Counted from the first letter of the stretch, positions 45,550 through 55,051 are shown. The stretch: 64,000 nucleotides of DNA from Salegentibacter sp. (GCA_017795085.1 CP051246.1:1862514-1926513), one strand, 5' to 3'. Translations and numbers: made by a program. The notes: a model not told the origin generated them from the letters alone.

Positions 45550-46407
45550 TTATACCGCTTTTAAACTAAAATCTTTATTATGTACCGAATGGGTTAGCGC
45601 CCCACTTGAAATATAATCAACCCCACACTCGGCATAATTTCGTGCGGTTTCCAGTGTAATCCCACCACTGGATTCTGTTTGACACTTTCCGTTAATAAGT
45701 GCTACCGCGGTACGAGTATCTTTATAGCTAAAATTATCGATTAAAATCCGGTAAACACCTTCGTTCTTTAAAATCTCTTCAATCTCTTTTAAACTTCGGG
45801 CTTCCACAATAATTTTTAAATCCAGGTTTTTCTCTTTAAGGTAATTTCTGGTTTTTTGAATTGCATTTGTAATTCCGCCGGCAAAATCAATATGGTTATC
45901 TTTCAGCATAATCATATCATACAAACCAAATCGGTGGTTTTCTCCACCACCAATTTTTACCGCCCATTTTTCCAGGGTACGAAGACCGGGAGTGGTTTTA
46001 CGGGTATCCAGAATCTTGGTTTTAGTACCTTCAAGTTTATCAGCAAACTGACGGGTTTTTGTAGCTATTGCACTCATTCTTTGCATACCGTTGAGTAATA
46101 ATCGCTCAGCTTTCAGAATAGATTGTGAACTACCTTCCACATAAAATGCGATATCGCCGGGATGTACTATTTTCCCTTCCTCTATTAGTTTTTCCATTCG
46201 CAAATCCGGGTCTACTTTTTGCAAAACCCGGTAAGCAAAGTCAACTCCGGCCAGCACTGCCTGTTCTTTTATCAATAATTTGGCTTTGCCTTTGGCTGTT
46301 TCAGGAATGCAGGCTAACGAACTGTGATCGCCATCGCCTACATCTTCACGAAGAGCATTGATAATAATTAAATCTATTTCTTTTTCAAATTGGTTGTTCA
46401 GGCTCAT
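45550..46407 (-). CDS. nadC: Nicotinate-nucleotide diphosphorylase (carboxylating)
   Basis: NadC makes nicotinate mononucleotide from quinolinate and PRPP in NAD synthesis. The 285-residue length fits. Motifs include EDVGDGDHSSLACIP, RLLLNGMQRMSAIAT, KILDTRKTTPGLRTLEKWAV, in parts DTRKTTPGLRTLEKWAV, and GGGENHRFGLYDMIMLKDNH, which carry the phosphate- and substrate-binding basic residues. I start at ATG 46407; a TTG two codons upstream is less likely. It is co-directional with the YihY gene. Confidence 0.97.
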   Translation of the reverse strand: MSLNNQFEKEIDLIIINALREDVGDGDHSSLACIPETAKGKAKLLIKEQAVLAGVDFAYRVLQKVDPDLRMEKLIEEGKIVHPGDIAFYVEGSSQSILKAERLLLNGMQRMSAIATKTRQFADKLEGTKTKILDTRKTTPGLRTLEKWAVKIGGGENHRFGLYDMIMLKDNHIDFAGGITNAIQKTRNYLKEKNLDLKIIVEARSLKEIEEILKNEGVYRILIDNFSYKDTRTAVALINGKCQTESSGGITLETARNYAECGVDYISSGALTHSVHNKDFSLKAV

Positions 46408-46425
46408 TTGCAATACTTATTTTTG
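46394..46425 (+). promoter_or_regulatory. Candidate promoter of rlmH
   Basis: TTG (46394-46396), 21 bp and TATTTTTG (46418-46425) fit the Bacteroidota promoter pattern on the plus strand. A start near 46432 gives a leader of about 27 nt. The element overlaps the beginning of the divergent nadC gene. Confidence 0.6.
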
Positions 46426-46458
46426 TAAATGTAGCAAAGTCTGCATTAAATAAAGGAT

Positions 46459-46932
46459 ATGACCATAAAATTAGTCTGTGTAGGAAAAACCGATAGTGCT
46501 CAATTAAAATCGTTGCTCACCACTTATGAAAAACGCCTTGGTTTTTATACCAAATTTGAAATGGAAATAATTCCCGATCTAAAAAAAGCAAAAAACCTGA
46601 CTGAAAACCAACAAAAACAAAAGGAAGGTGAATTAATCCTGAATAAAGTCCAAAAATCAGACTTTGTGGTACTTTTAGATGAAAACGGAAAAGAATTTAA
46701 TTCCATACAATTTTCAGAATATATTCAGAAAAGAATGAACAGCGGCCTCAAACAACTCATTTTCATTATTGGTGGGCCGTATGGTTTTTCTCCTGAAGTT
46801 TACGAACGTGCCAATGCAAAAATTGCGCTTTCCCGACTTACATTTTCGCATCAAATGGTACGTCTTTTTTTTATCGAACAATTATATCGCGCCTTTACCA
46901 TCTTAAAAAATGAACCTTATCACCATCAATAA
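46459..46932 (+). CDS. rlmH: 23S rRNA (pseudouridine1915-N3)-methyltransferase
   Basis: RlmH methylates pseudouridine 1915 in helix 69 of 23S rRNA using S-adenosylmethionine. The 157-residue SPOUT protein starts MTIKLVCVGKT and has the trefoil-knot signature FIIGGPYGFSPEVYERAN, then ALSRLTFSHQMVRLFFIEQL and the C-terminal NEPYHHQ. The length is normal. It is immediately followed by rdgB, which starts 1 bp after its stop. Confidence 0.98.
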   Translation: MTIKLVCVGKTDSAQLKSLLTTYEKRLGFYTKFEMEIIPDLKKAKNLTENQQKQKEGELILNKVQKSDFVVLLDENGKEFNSIQFSEYIQKRMNSGLKQLIFIIGGPYGFSPEVYERANAKIALSRLTFSHQMVRLFFIEQLYRAFTILKNEPYHHQ

Positions 46933-46933
46933 T

Positions 46934-47506
46934 ATGAAATTAGTTTTTGCCACACACAACCCTAATAAATTTAAAGAAATTCAGGCTTTATTACCACATT
47001 ATATCGAATTACTTTCCCTTGATGATATTGGCTGTACAGAAGATATTGCTGAAACTGCCGATACTATTGAAGGCAACGCCATTTTAAAAGCCGAATATGT
47101 GCGGCACCGCTATGGCTATGATGTTTTTGCCGATGATACCGGGCTGGAAGTAGATGCCCTGGACGGTGCTCCCGGAGTTTATTCGGCACGTTATGCGGGC
47201 GAGGAAAAAAATGATGCGGCAAACCGAAAAAAGCTGTTAACAGAACTGGATGGAAAGGAAAACAGAACTGCTCGTTTTAAAACCGTTATCGCCATTAATC
47301 TTGAAGATCACGAAAATTTATTTACCGGTATTTGTGAAGGGATGATTACAAATGAACAACGCGGAGAAAACGGTTTTGGATACGACCCAGTATTTCAACC
47401 AAAAGGTTTTGATAAAACATTTGCCGAAATGGAGCTAAGCCAAAAGTCAGAATTAAGCCATCGTGCAAAGGCATTTAGAGAGCTAATTTCCTATCTTTCA
47501 AAATAA
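46934..47506 (+). CDS. rdgB: Non-canonical purine NTP pyrophosphatase, RdgB/HAM1 family
   Basis: The enzyme hydrolyses ITP, dITP and XTP to keep deaminated purines out of nucleic acids. The 190-residue protein begins MKLVFATHNPNKFKEI and has FADDTGLEVDALDGAPGVYSARYAG, in parts DDTGLEVDALDGAPGVYSAR, and the C-terminal GFGYDPVFQPKG and SELSHRAKAF. I use ATG 46934. An upstream ATG at 46910 would overlap rlmH and add eight residues before the conserved start. Confidence 0.97.
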   Translation: MKLVFATHNPNKFKEIQALLPHYIELLSLDDIGCTEDIAETADTIEGNAILKAEYVRHRYGYDVFADDTGLEVDALDGAPGVYSARYAGEEKNDAANRKKLLTELDGKENRTARFKTVIAINLEDHENLFTGICEGMITNEQRGENGFGYDPVFQPKGFDKTFAEMELSQKSELSHRAKAFRELISYLSK

Positions 47507-47541
47507 AAGGATCGTAAACTAAATTATTGTTTCTTAAACCG

Positions 47542-47549
47542 TACCTTTG
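47542..47549 (+). promoter_or_regulatory. Candidate -7 element of the DEAD-box gene
   Basis: TACCTTTG matches TAnnTTTG and lies 21 bp before the ATG. The -33 position has no well-spaced TTG. Confidence 0.5.
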
Positions 47550-47570
47550 CGGCTTATTTAAAAAATACGA

Positions 47571-49307
47571 ATGAACAAATTTGAAGCATTAGGTTTAAAC
47601 CCTTCTTTGGTAAAAGCAGTAGCAGAAATGGGATTTGAAAGTCCCAGTGAGATTCAGGAAAAAGCTATTCCTGTCCTGCTAAACGAAGACACCGATATGG
47701 TGGCCCTCGCACAAACCGGAACGGGAAAAACCGCGGCCTTTGGTTTTCCGCTTATTCAAAAGATTAATGCGAAATCAGGCCATACGCAGGCCCTTATACT
47801 CTCGCCTACCCGCGAGCTTTGCCTGCAAATTACCAATGAGCTTAAAAACTACGCGAAGTTTGAAAAAGGACTAAACCCTGTAGCGGTTTATGGCGGTGCC
47901 AGTATTTCCGGCCAAGCCAAAGAAATATCGCGCGGAGCACAAATTATTGTGGCCACTCCGGGAAGAATGCAGGATATGATTAACCGAAAAATGGTTGATA
48001 TCAGTAAAATTAATTACTGTGTTTTGGATGAAGCTGATGAAATGCTGAATATGGGCTTTTATGAAGATATTACCAATATTCTTTCGCATACCCCAAAAGA
48101 AAAACACACCTGGCTTTTTTCAGCCACTATGCCAAAAGAGGTGGCGACCATTGCCAAAAAATTTATGGCTCGCCCTATCGAGATTACGGTAGGTAGTAAA
48201 AACCAAGGGGCAACCAATGTTTCCCACGAATATTACATGGTGAATTCGCGTCAGCGTTATGATGCATTAAAACGTCTTGCCGATGCCAATCCTGATATTT
48301 TTTCGGTAATTTTTTGTCGTACCAAGCGCGATACCCAAAAAGTAGCTGAAAAGCTTATTGAAGATGGTTACAGCGCTGCAGCCCTACATGGTGATTTAAG
48401 TCAGAACCAAAGGGATTTGGTTATGAAAAGCTTCAGGACCAAACAAATCCAGATGTTGGTAGCTACCGATGTGGCTGCCCGCGGAATTGACGTTGATGAT
48501 ATTACCCACGTAATCAATTATCAACTTCCCGATGAAATTGAAACTTACACCCACCGTAGCGGTAGAACCGGTAGAGCCGGGAAAAGCGGGGTTTCTATTG
48601 TTATTGTTTCCAAAAGTGAATTGCGTAAGATCAAAAGTATCGAGCGGATTATTCAGCAGAAATTTGAACAAAAAGATATTCCTGACGGGATGGAAATTTG
48701 CCGTGTGCAGCTTTTTCATCTGGCCAATGATATTAAAGAAACAAAAATCAACCACGAGATTGATCCCTACCTGCCTAGTATTAATGAAGTATTGGAGGAT
48801 TTTAGTCGGGAGGAACTTATTAAAAAATTCTTTTCAGTAGAATTTACACGCTTCTTTAATTATTATAAAAACAGTCCTGACCTAAGCACAGGCGCTCCTG
48901 GAGATCACGGTGGAGATAGCACCCGATTTTTTATAAATATTGGGGCAAAAGATGGTTTTGACTGGATGAGCCTAAAAGATTTTCTGAAAGCTACGCTTAA
49001 TCTTGGTCGCGATGATGTTTTTAAAGTAGATGCAAAAAGTACATTTTCTTTCTTTAATACCAATGCCTCCGAAACCGATAAGGTACTGGAAACCTTTAAA
49101 GATTTTCAATATAATGGAAGACATATAGATGTTGAAGTCACTACCGATTCAGGGCGAGGAAAACGCAAAGGCGGAAAAAAAGGGAAAAAATTCCCTGAAG
49201 GCCGTAAATTTTCCGGAGGTGGCAAGAAAGAAAAGTCAGGAAATAAAAAGGGAGGTCGCGGACGAAACATTGAAAGTTCTTTAAAACGCCGAAGGACTAA
49301 AAAATAG
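47571..49307 (+). CDS. DEAD-box RNA helicase with DbpA-type RNA-binding domain
   Basis: This 578-residue helicase probably unwinds RNA in ribosome assembly or cold adaptation. Motifs run in order: Q-motif (FESPSEIQEKAIP), AQTGTGKT, PTRELCLQ, VLDEADEML, SATMP, ALHGDLSQNQRDLVM, VATDVAARGID and HRSGRTGRAG. Residues about 460-540 form a DbpA-like RNA-binding domain (RFFINIGAKDGFDWMSLKDF). The tail is very basic and Gly-rich (GKRKGGKKGKKFPEGRKF). The length is typical of Bacteroidota DeaD/CshA-like helicases. It is a separate transcript. Confidence 0.97.
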   Translation: MNKFEALGLNPSLVKAVAEMGFESPSEIQEKAIPVLLNEDTDMVALAQTGTGKTAAFGFPLIQKINAKSGHTQALILSPTRELCLQITNELKNYAKFEKGLNPVAVYGGASISGQAKEISRGAQIIVATPGRMQDMINRKMVDISKINYCVLDEADEMLNMGFYEDITNILSHTPKEKHTWLFSATMPKEVATIAKKFMARPIEITVGSKNQGATNVSHEYYMVNSRQRYDALKRLADANPDIFSVIFCRTKRDTQKVAEKLIEDGYSAAALHGDLSQNQRDLVMKSFRTKQIQMLVATDVAARGIDVDDITHVINYQLPDEIETYTHRSGRTGRAGKSGVSIVIVSKSELRKIKSIERIIQQKFEQKDIPDGMEICRVQLFHLANDIKETKINHEIDPYLPSINEVLEDFSREELIKKFFSVEFTRFFNYYKNSPDLSTGAPGDHGGDSTRFFINIGAKDGFDWMSLKDFLKATLNLGRDDVFKVDAKSTFSFFNTNASETDKVLETFKDFQYNGRHIDVEVTTDSGRGKRKGGKKGKKFPEGRKFSGGGKKEKSGNKKGGRGRNIESSLKRRRTKK

Positions 49308-49441
49308 CATTACATATCCGGATTTTAAAAGTAAACCTAAAATTCGGATATTGATTAAACCAACTTGAGGGATTTAAGTCTAAAAACGAAAATTGTGGCA
49401 TTGTTTTTTATAAGTATTTTATATTTTAGCCCCCAGTTGTT

Positions 49442-50221
49442 ATGAAGTATACACTTGTTTTTTTATTACTTATTTTTGTAGGGTTTACTGTTTCTGCCCA
49501 GGAAGAAAACACTCCTGAAAACGAGATAGTAGCAGGGACTGTAATGAATGCCGCCAACGACAACCCTATAGACCGGGTACATATTGTTAATCTAAACCAG
49601 GTTAAAGGTGCGGTAACCGACGATGATGGTAAATTTAAAATTCCAGCTAAAGTAAACGACACGCTATATTTTACCTATTTAGGTTTTAAAACAATTAAAG
49701 TTAGGGTAACTAACGATTGGGTAAAATACGGTAATGTAAAAGTAAAAATGACCGAACTGGGTATCGCTTTGGAAGAGGTAGTGGTAAGTTCAGTTACCCT
49801 AACCGGTTATCTGGAAATTGACGCCAAAAATATCCCTATATATGAAGATCAACGCTACAGTATTTCAGGATTAAATACCGCTTATGAAGGCGGAAGAAAC
49901 TCACCTAGCGCAGTTTCAAAAACCCTTGGTGCCATTTTTAACCCGGCCGATTTGTTAAATAATATCTTTGGAAGTAAACCTAAGCAAATGCGTAAGCTAC
50001 GGCAAATGAAGGAAAATGATGAAATACGCAACCTCTTAAGAAACAAATTTGACCGCGAAACCCTTGCAGCGCTGCTTCAACTTAGAAAAGTAGAAATTGA
50101 TGAGATTTTATCCCGCTGTAGTTATTCCAAAAGCTTTATTAAATCTGCCAACGATTTGCAGATTTTAGATGCCATAAGTGGGTGTTACGAAGAATATAAA
50201 GTACTTAGCCGTAATAATTAA
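49442..50221 (+). CDS. Carboxypeptidase-regulatory-like domain protein, secreted
   Basis: This 259-residue protein has a signal peptide ending in TVSAQEEN. One carboxypeptidase D regulatory-like beta-sandwich spans about residues 28-105: VAGTVMNAANDNPIDRVHIV, KGAVTDDDGKFKIPA and DTLYFTYLGFKT. The C-terminal half is alpha-helical and charged (KQMRKLRQMKENDEIRNLLRNK in parts) with no recognised domain. It resembles the N-terminal domain of TonB-dependent receptors but lacks a barrel. It may be a periplasmic or envelope accessory protein; its function is unknown. Confidence 0.85.
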   Translation: MKYTLVFLLLIFVGFTVSAQEENTPENEIVAGTVMNAANDNPIDRVHIVNLNQVKGAVTDDDGKFKIPAKVNDTLYFTYLGFKTIKVRVTNDWVKYGNVKVKMTELGIALEEVVVSSVTLTGYLEIDAKNIPIYEDQRYSISGLNTAYEGGRNSPSAVSKTLGAIFNPADLLNNIFGSKPKQMRKLRQMKENDEIRNLLRNKFDRETLAALLQLRKVEIDEILSRCSYSKSFIKSANDLQILDAISGCYEEYKVLSRNN

Positions 50222-50442
50222 TTACGAGAAGTTCACAAAAACCTCAAAGAATTTAATTTAAGCCTTCAAGGCTTCCAAAAGCCCTTGAAAGGTGAAGGTT
50301 TATTTACATTCAAAATTCTTTATTTAAAAGCCGCATAGGCTTATTATAAGAAAAAAACATCTCGCTGCAAACAAACATATGTTTTTTGAGTTTTGCCTAA
50401 GACTTCACGTTGCCTGGCAATACTGGGGTAAAATGCAACCTG

Positions 50443-51102
50443 TTAAGAGTGCTTGATGAACTTTTCAATCAATAAGTCTGAGTTTTTTATCGATTTTTTA
50501 GCCCAATCTAATTTTACATTATTCTTTTCCACTTCTGATAATTGCCAGTTTACATCAGAATTATGTAGCCGTTCGGTTAGGATATTCAAAATTATGGCAG
50601 CTGAAACTGAAATATTCAAACTTTCGGAAAAACCCCGCATTGGAATTTGAATTTGGGCATCGGCTTCCTGTAAAACCTCATCCGAAAGCCCTTCCTTTTC
50701 CGTACCAAAAAAAAGTGCTGTAGGTTGGAAAATATCAAAATCTTGTGGGCTAATTGCTTTACCATGGGGTGCAGTGGCTACAATTTGATAGTTTTTTTCC
50801 CTTAAACTTTTTATACATTCTTTGGTAGTATTATACCGGTTTACCGAAACCCACTTTTGAGCCCCCATAGCAATTTCTTTATCAATTCTTTTTGGTTTAT
50901 GCTCCTCTATCACATGTAGGTTTTGAACACCAAAAACATCACAGCTTCTCATTACCGCACTGGTATTATGCAATTGGTATACATCCTGAATCGCAAGGGT
51001 AAAATGATTTGTACGCTGGTTAATTACCTTTTCAAATAACATTTTACGTCTTGGGGTAAGATAATGTTCCAGGAAATTCAGCAATTCAGTAGGTGTCGGC
51101 AT
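50443..51102 (-). CDS. TrmH-family tRNA/rRNA 2'-O-methyltransferase
   Basis: This SPOUT methyltransferase of about 219 residues has the N-terminal RNA-binding helix (LNFLEHYLTPRRKMLFEKV), DVYQLHNTSAVMRSCDVFGV, and the SpoU motifs LFFGTEKEGLSDEVL and IPMRGFSESLNISVSAA. It resembles tRNA Gm18 methyltransferase, with the short TrmH C-terminal extension. I start at ATG 51102 because the 14 codons upstream do not resemble the family; ATG 51126 is an alternative. It lies convergent to the gene at 49442-50221. Confidence 0.92.
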   Translation of the reverse strand: MPTPTELLNFLEHYLTPRRKMLFEKVINQRTNHFTLAIQDVYQLHNTSAVMRSCDVFGVQNLHVIEEHKPKRIDKEIAMGAQKWVSVNRYNTTKECIKSLREKNYQIVATAPHGKAISPQDFDIFQPTALFFGTEKEGLSDEVLQEADAQIQIPMRGFSESLNISVSAAIILNILTERLHNSDVNWQLSEVEKNNVKLDWAKKSIKNSDLLIEKFIKHS

Positions 51103-51280
51103 AAAAAAAGATAAGGATTTAAACATTTTAAAAGCGAAAGCCATAGCCTAAAACAAACTCGGTAAGAACTCATAAAAAACACTACAGGGCGTTTTTGGTC
51201 TTTTTCCTGTCCGTCCAACGGGTGGAAACCATAGTATGTAATATTTTGTAAAAATATCAAATTTACTTACAACAGGCTAT

Positions 51281-51306
51281 AAAAAAACCCCGCTAAATTA
51301 GCGGGG
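51281..51306 (-). terminator. Terminator of CHRD gene
   Basis: The palindrome CCCCGCTAAATTAGCGGGG (51288-51306) is followed on the minus strand by seven T residues. It lies 25 bp past the CHRD stop codon. Confidence 0.92.
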
Positions 51307-51331
51307 CCATAGGCATTAAAACAGGTGAGGA

Positions 51332-52171
51332 TTACTCAACGTTTTCTCCTACATTACCCTGGGCAATAACAACCTCAAGGTTCTCTGCACTTTCATGAAT
51401 ATTGATGTAGCCATCAATTTCTATCAATTCCTCATAGCTTACGGCTTCACCTTCTTCTTCCTCTGCATCATCATAGTGGCTGATATTGGTTTGACTCCAT
51501 CCGCTTTCTCCCCCTACAGAATTAAGCGAAATTACAATCGTACCATTATCTCCAACAGAGCCGGCGTGAATATGCGCAGGGTGTTCTCCTTCTTCTGAAG
51601 TTCCCTCCAATTTTAAAGTTACAAGGGTTTCGCCATTAACACGCTCTTCAAAAATAGCTTCACCACTTACTCCACTCTCACTAATCTCATCAAGATTATA
51701 GCTCACAGTTTCTCCGGTAAGTTCATTTTCCCCAATATCGCCCTGAGCTACAATTGAAAGATCTTCATCGCTAAGGTGTACGTTTACATAGCCATCATAT
51801 TCTATTAATTCATCCCAGGTAACATCAGAATCGTCATCCCAGGTAGAAAAAGTAGTAGAACTCGTTCCCTCATCTCCATCAACTTCATCAAAAGTCAATA
51901 CAATATCCCCGTCTTCAGTACCATTTCCGGCGTGAATGTGAGCAGGATGCATGGTTCCTTCCACAGTATTCTCTAATTCGATGTCTGCTGTAATACTACC
52001 GTCTTCGTTCTCAGTAAAAGTAATCATTCCTTCTACTTCTGAATCTCCGTACGGATTAATAGCATATTCAACGGTTTCTCCTTCAAAGCCTCCATCATCA
52101 ATTACATCATCATCGCTATCGCAACTTATTAAAAGTCCGGCGAACATAAATACTAAAGCAAATTTTTTCAT
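51332..52171 (-). CDS. CHRD-domain lipoprotein (two domains)
   Basis: This 279-residue lipoprotein has a signal ending in LISCDSDDD, with acidic residues after the cysteine typical of surface-exported Bacteroidota lipoproteins. Two CHRD domains lie at about residues 30-150 and 150-275. They share HPAHIHAG (twice), GDIVLTF/GTIVISL, and DGYVNVHLS/DGYINIHES followed by IAQGDIGEN/IAQGNVGEN. CHRD domains are beta-sheet folds with conserved histidines, first described in chordin. The ligand is unknown. A strong terminator follows. Confidence 0.93.
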   Translation of the reverse strand: MKKFALVFMFAGLLISCDSDDDVIDDGGFEGETVEYAINPYGDSEVEGMITFTENEDGSITADIELENTVEGTMHPAHIHAGNGTEDGDIVLTFDEVDGDEGTSSTTFSTWDDDSDVTWDELIEYDGYVNVHLSDEDLSIVAQGDIGENELTGETVSYNLDEISESGVSGEAIFEERVNGETLVTLKLEGTSEEGEHPAHIHAGSVGDNGTIVISLNSVGGESGWSQTNISHYDDAEEEEGEAVSYEELIEIDGYINIHESAENLEVVIAQGNVGENVE

Positions 52172-52400
52172 TGTTAAATAATTTTAAGGTTATTAAATTG
52201 TTCACTCTATAGATGTCGATAACTTAAAATGGTTGCGTGCTTTTACAACTAATTTTACTAGGCCAACTTAATTTTCATAAAAAAGACTGGTGTCCAGGAG
52301 TTTGAAAAATAACTTTAACATAATATCAAAACAATATTTTAATGTCTTTTTATTATTTTATCGGGTTTTCCTAGTAGCTTAACGCTAAAAACAGTTAAAA

Positions 52401-53096
52401 ATGAAAAAGATTGTAGTGTTTACAGGAGCAGGAATTAGTGCCGAAAGCGGTATTAAAACTTTTAGAGATGCCGACGGGCTTTGGGAAGGCTATGATATTA
52501 TGAAAGTGGCTTCCCCCCTGGGCTGGGAAAGAAACCAAAAACTCGTGCTTGAATTTTATAACCTTAGGCGGAAACAACTCATAGAGGTACAACCTAATAA
52601 AGCACATAAAGCCCTGGTAAAACTAGAAAAAAGTTTTAATGTTGAAATTATTACTCAAAATATAGACGATTTGCACGAAAGGGCCGGGAGTAGCCATGTA
52701 ACTCATTTACACGGTGAATTGCTAAAAGCACGAAGCACTTTTAATGAGGATTTGGTAATGGATTGGAAAAAAGATATAAATCCCGGTGATTTTTGTGAAT
52801 ACCATTCGCAATTACGGCCCCACGTAGTTTGGTTTGGAGAGCCGGTCCCGATGTTTGAAAAAGCCGCTACTATTACTGAAACTGCCGATATTTTAATTAT
52901 TATCGGAACTTCTATGCAGGTTTATCCCGCTGCCGGTTTACGGGAATTCGCACCACCAGCTATCCCGGTGTATTTTATTGACCCCAAGCCTAATATCTCT
53001 GAAAGTGAAAATTTAAAAATCATTACGGAAAAAGCAGTGAAAGGGGTTCCCCAATTAGTTGATAAATTGATAGCATCCAATGGAAGCACTACTTAA
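52401..53096 (+). CDS. Sir2-family NAD-dependent protein deacylase
   Basis: This 231-residue sirtuin removes acyl groups from lysines using NAD. It has GAGISAESGIKTFRDADGL, ITQNIDDLHERAG, the catalytic His in HLHGEL, and IIGTSMQVYPAAG. FYNLRRKQL contains the YxxR pair typical of class III (CobB/SIRT5-like) enzymes that favour succinyl or malonyl lysine. The four zinc-binding cysteines expected between about residues 105 and 150 are absent: only one cysteine (PGDFCEYH) is present. The fold there must be stabilised differently. It overlaps the next gene by 17 bp. Confidence 0.93.
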   Translation: MKKIVVFTGAGISAESGIKTFRDADGLWEGYDIMKVASPLGWERNQKLVLEFYNLRRKQLIEVQPNKAHKALVKLEKSFNVEIITQNIDDLHERAGSSHVTHLHGELLKARSTFNEDLVMDWKKDINPGDFCEYHSQLRPHVVWFGEPVPMFEKAATITETADILIIIGTSMQVYPAAGLREFAPPAIPVYFIDPKPNISESENLKIITEKAVKGVPQLVDKLIASNGSTT

Positions 53097-53631
53097 AAAA
53101 GAACTGGAACAGGTAAATACCCGCCCGGAAAACCGGAAAAACCTACTTCGTAAATTATTAAATAAGCCTGATTTTTTTACTGAAATCCTTCAGCTTGCAG
53201 ATACTGGAAACAAATTGGCACCAAAAGCAGCGCGTGCCATTGAACTGGTGAGCATTGAAAGAATTAGCTGTATAATCCCACATGTAGATTCTGTGATTGT
53301 AATCAGTAAAAAAAGCAGGAACGATAGTGTTATTCGCGCTATGGCTAAAATTTTGGAAATGCTAATTAGCCTTCATTATAAAAAAAACAACCCGTTCCAA
53401 TTTCAAGAGTCACAATTACAGGCTATAGTAGAAATTTGTTTTGATTGGTTAATTAGCCCACAAAAAACAGCTGCACAGGTTTATAGTATGGGATGCCTCA
53501 TAGAACTGGGAAAAGATTATTCATGGATTTACCCCGAATTATCATCAATCCTCAAAAACAACTACGCTAAAAATTCTGCCGGTTACAAAGCCAGGGCAAG
53601 AAAAGTTATTCAACAAATTGAAAAACAATAA
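53080..53631 (+). CDS. Hypothetical helical protein, HEAT-like
   Basis: This 183-residue all-helical soluble protein has no signal peptide. Helix pairs such as LRKLLNKPDFFTEILQLAD, KAARAIELVSIERI and QVYSMGCLIELGKDYSWIYPEL suggest HEAT-like repeats, though I cannot name a family with certainty. It sits between the sirtuin gene (17-bp overlap) and purB (75 bp to its likely ATG), so the three may be one transcript. Homologues beside purB are sometimes mislabelled adenylosuccinate lyase; this protein has none of the lyase motifs. Function unknown. Confidence 0.8.
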   Translation: MEALLKKELEQVNTRPENRKNLLRKLLNKPDFFTEILQLADTGNKLAPKAARAIELVSIERISCIIPHVDSVIVISKKSRNDSVIRAMAKILEMLISLHYKKNNPFQFQESQLQAIVEICFDWLISPQKTAAQVYSMGCLIELGKDYSWIYPELSSILKNNYAKNSAGYKARARKVIQQIEKQ

Positions 53632-53706
53632 AGCTTCAGATAAATTTCTAAAATGCATAAGAACACCTATCTTTACGGTTTAATTTTTCATCAAAAAAAT
53701 AACCTA

Positions 53707-55044
53707 ATGAACCCGCTACAAGCTATTTCCCCTATAGATGGAAGGTACCATTCCAAAACCAAAAACCTTTCAGAATATTTTAGTGAACAGGCTTTGATTA
53801 AATATCGCATAAAAGTAGAAATTGAATATTTTATTGCTTTATGTGAACTTCCCCTCCCCCAACTTAAAGACTTTCCGAAAAAACATTATGAAGCACTCCG
53901 GAATTTATATACCGGATTTACCCCTATTGATGCACAGGCAGTAAAAGATATTGAGAAAACCACCAATCACGATGTAAAAGCGGTTGAATATTTTATAAAA
54001 AAAGAATTTGATAAACTAGAACTACAAGATTATAAAGAATTTATCCATTTTGGGCTCACCTCACAGGATATCAACAATACTGCAGTACCTTTAAGTTTAA
54101 AAGACGCGATTGAAACAAATTATTTACCGGTATTAGCCGAAATTCTGGATATTTTAAAAAATAAGGCAGAAGAATGGAAAGAAATTCCTTTACTGGCCAG
54201 AACCCACGGTCAACCCGCTTCTCCTACCCGTTTAGGAAAGGAAATTCAGGTGTTTATTACGCGAATTGAGGCGCAACTGGAATTGCTAAAACAGGTTCCC
54301 CAAGCTGCAAAATTTGGTGGCGCTACCGGAAATTACAACGCCCATAAAATTGCTTATCCTAAAACCGACTGGAAAGCTTTCGGGACTAATTTTGTTGAAA
54401 ATATCCTGGGGCTACACCATTCTTTTCCTACCACTCAAATTGAACATTACGATCATATGGCTGCGCTTTTTGATGCCCTACGCCGTATCAATACCATTTT
54501 AATTGATCTGGATCGGGATATCTGGACCTATATTTCTATGGATTATTTCAAGCAAAAAATCAAAAAGGGAGAAATCGGTTCTTCGGCAATGCCACATAAA
54601 GTAAATCCGATAGATTTTGAAAACAGTGAAGGAAACCTGGGGATAGCCAATGCGGTTTTTAGCCATTTAGCAGAAAAACTGCCTATTAGTCGATTGCAAC
54701 GTGATTTAACCGATAGTACGGTTTTAAGGAATATTGGCGTGCCACTTGGCCATACTCTTATCGGCTTTAAATCTACCCAAAAAGGCTTTGAAAAGCTTCT
54801 GCTGAATAAAGAAAAACTCAACGCCGATTTGGAAGCTAATTGGGCGGTGGTGGCTGAAGCCATTCAAACCATATTACGCCGCGAAGGTTTTAAAAACCCT
54901 TACGAAGCTCTAAAGGGCCTCACCAGAACCAATAAAGCTATCAATAAAGAAAGTATATCTGCTTTTATTGACGATCTGGAAGTTTCTGCAGAAATCAAAC
55001 AGGAATTGAAAGCGATAAGCCCACAGAATTATACAGGAATTTAA
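53707..55044 (+). CDS. purB: Adenylosuccinate lyase
   Basis: PurB acts twice in purine synthesis, cleaving SAICAR and adenylosuccinate with release of fumarate. The 445-residue product begins MNPLQAISPIDGRYHSKT and has the family signature GSSAMPHKVNPIDFENSEGN. It also has LARTHGQPASPTRLGKE (catalytic His region) and THSF-region equivalents around HHSFPTTQIEHYDHM. I use ATG 53707; an upstream in-frame ATG (53653) adds 18 residues that do not match the family. A long hairpin terminator follows. Confidence 0.97.
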   Translation: MNPLQAISPIDGRYHSKTKNLSEYFSEQALIKYRIKVEIEYFIALCELPLPQLKDFPKKHYEALRNLYTGFTPIDAQAVKDIEKTTNHDVKAVEYFIKKEFDKLELQDYKEFIHFGLTSQDINNTAVPLSLKDAIETNYLPVLAEILDILKNKAEEWKEIPLLARTHGQPASPTRLGKEIQVFITRIEAQLELLKQVPQAAKFGGATGNYNAHKIAYPKTDWKAFGTNFVENILGLHHSFPTTQIEHYDHMAALFDALRRINTILIDLDRDIWTYISMDYFKQKIKKGEIGSSAMPHKVNPIDFENSEGNLGIANAVFSHLAEKLPISRLQRDLTDSTVLRNIGVPLGHTLIGFKSTQKGFEKLLLNKEKLNADLEANWAVVAEAIQTILRREGFKNPYEALKGLTRTNKAINKESISAFIDDLEVSAEIKQELKAISPQNYTGI

Positions 55045-55051
55045 AGATAAA

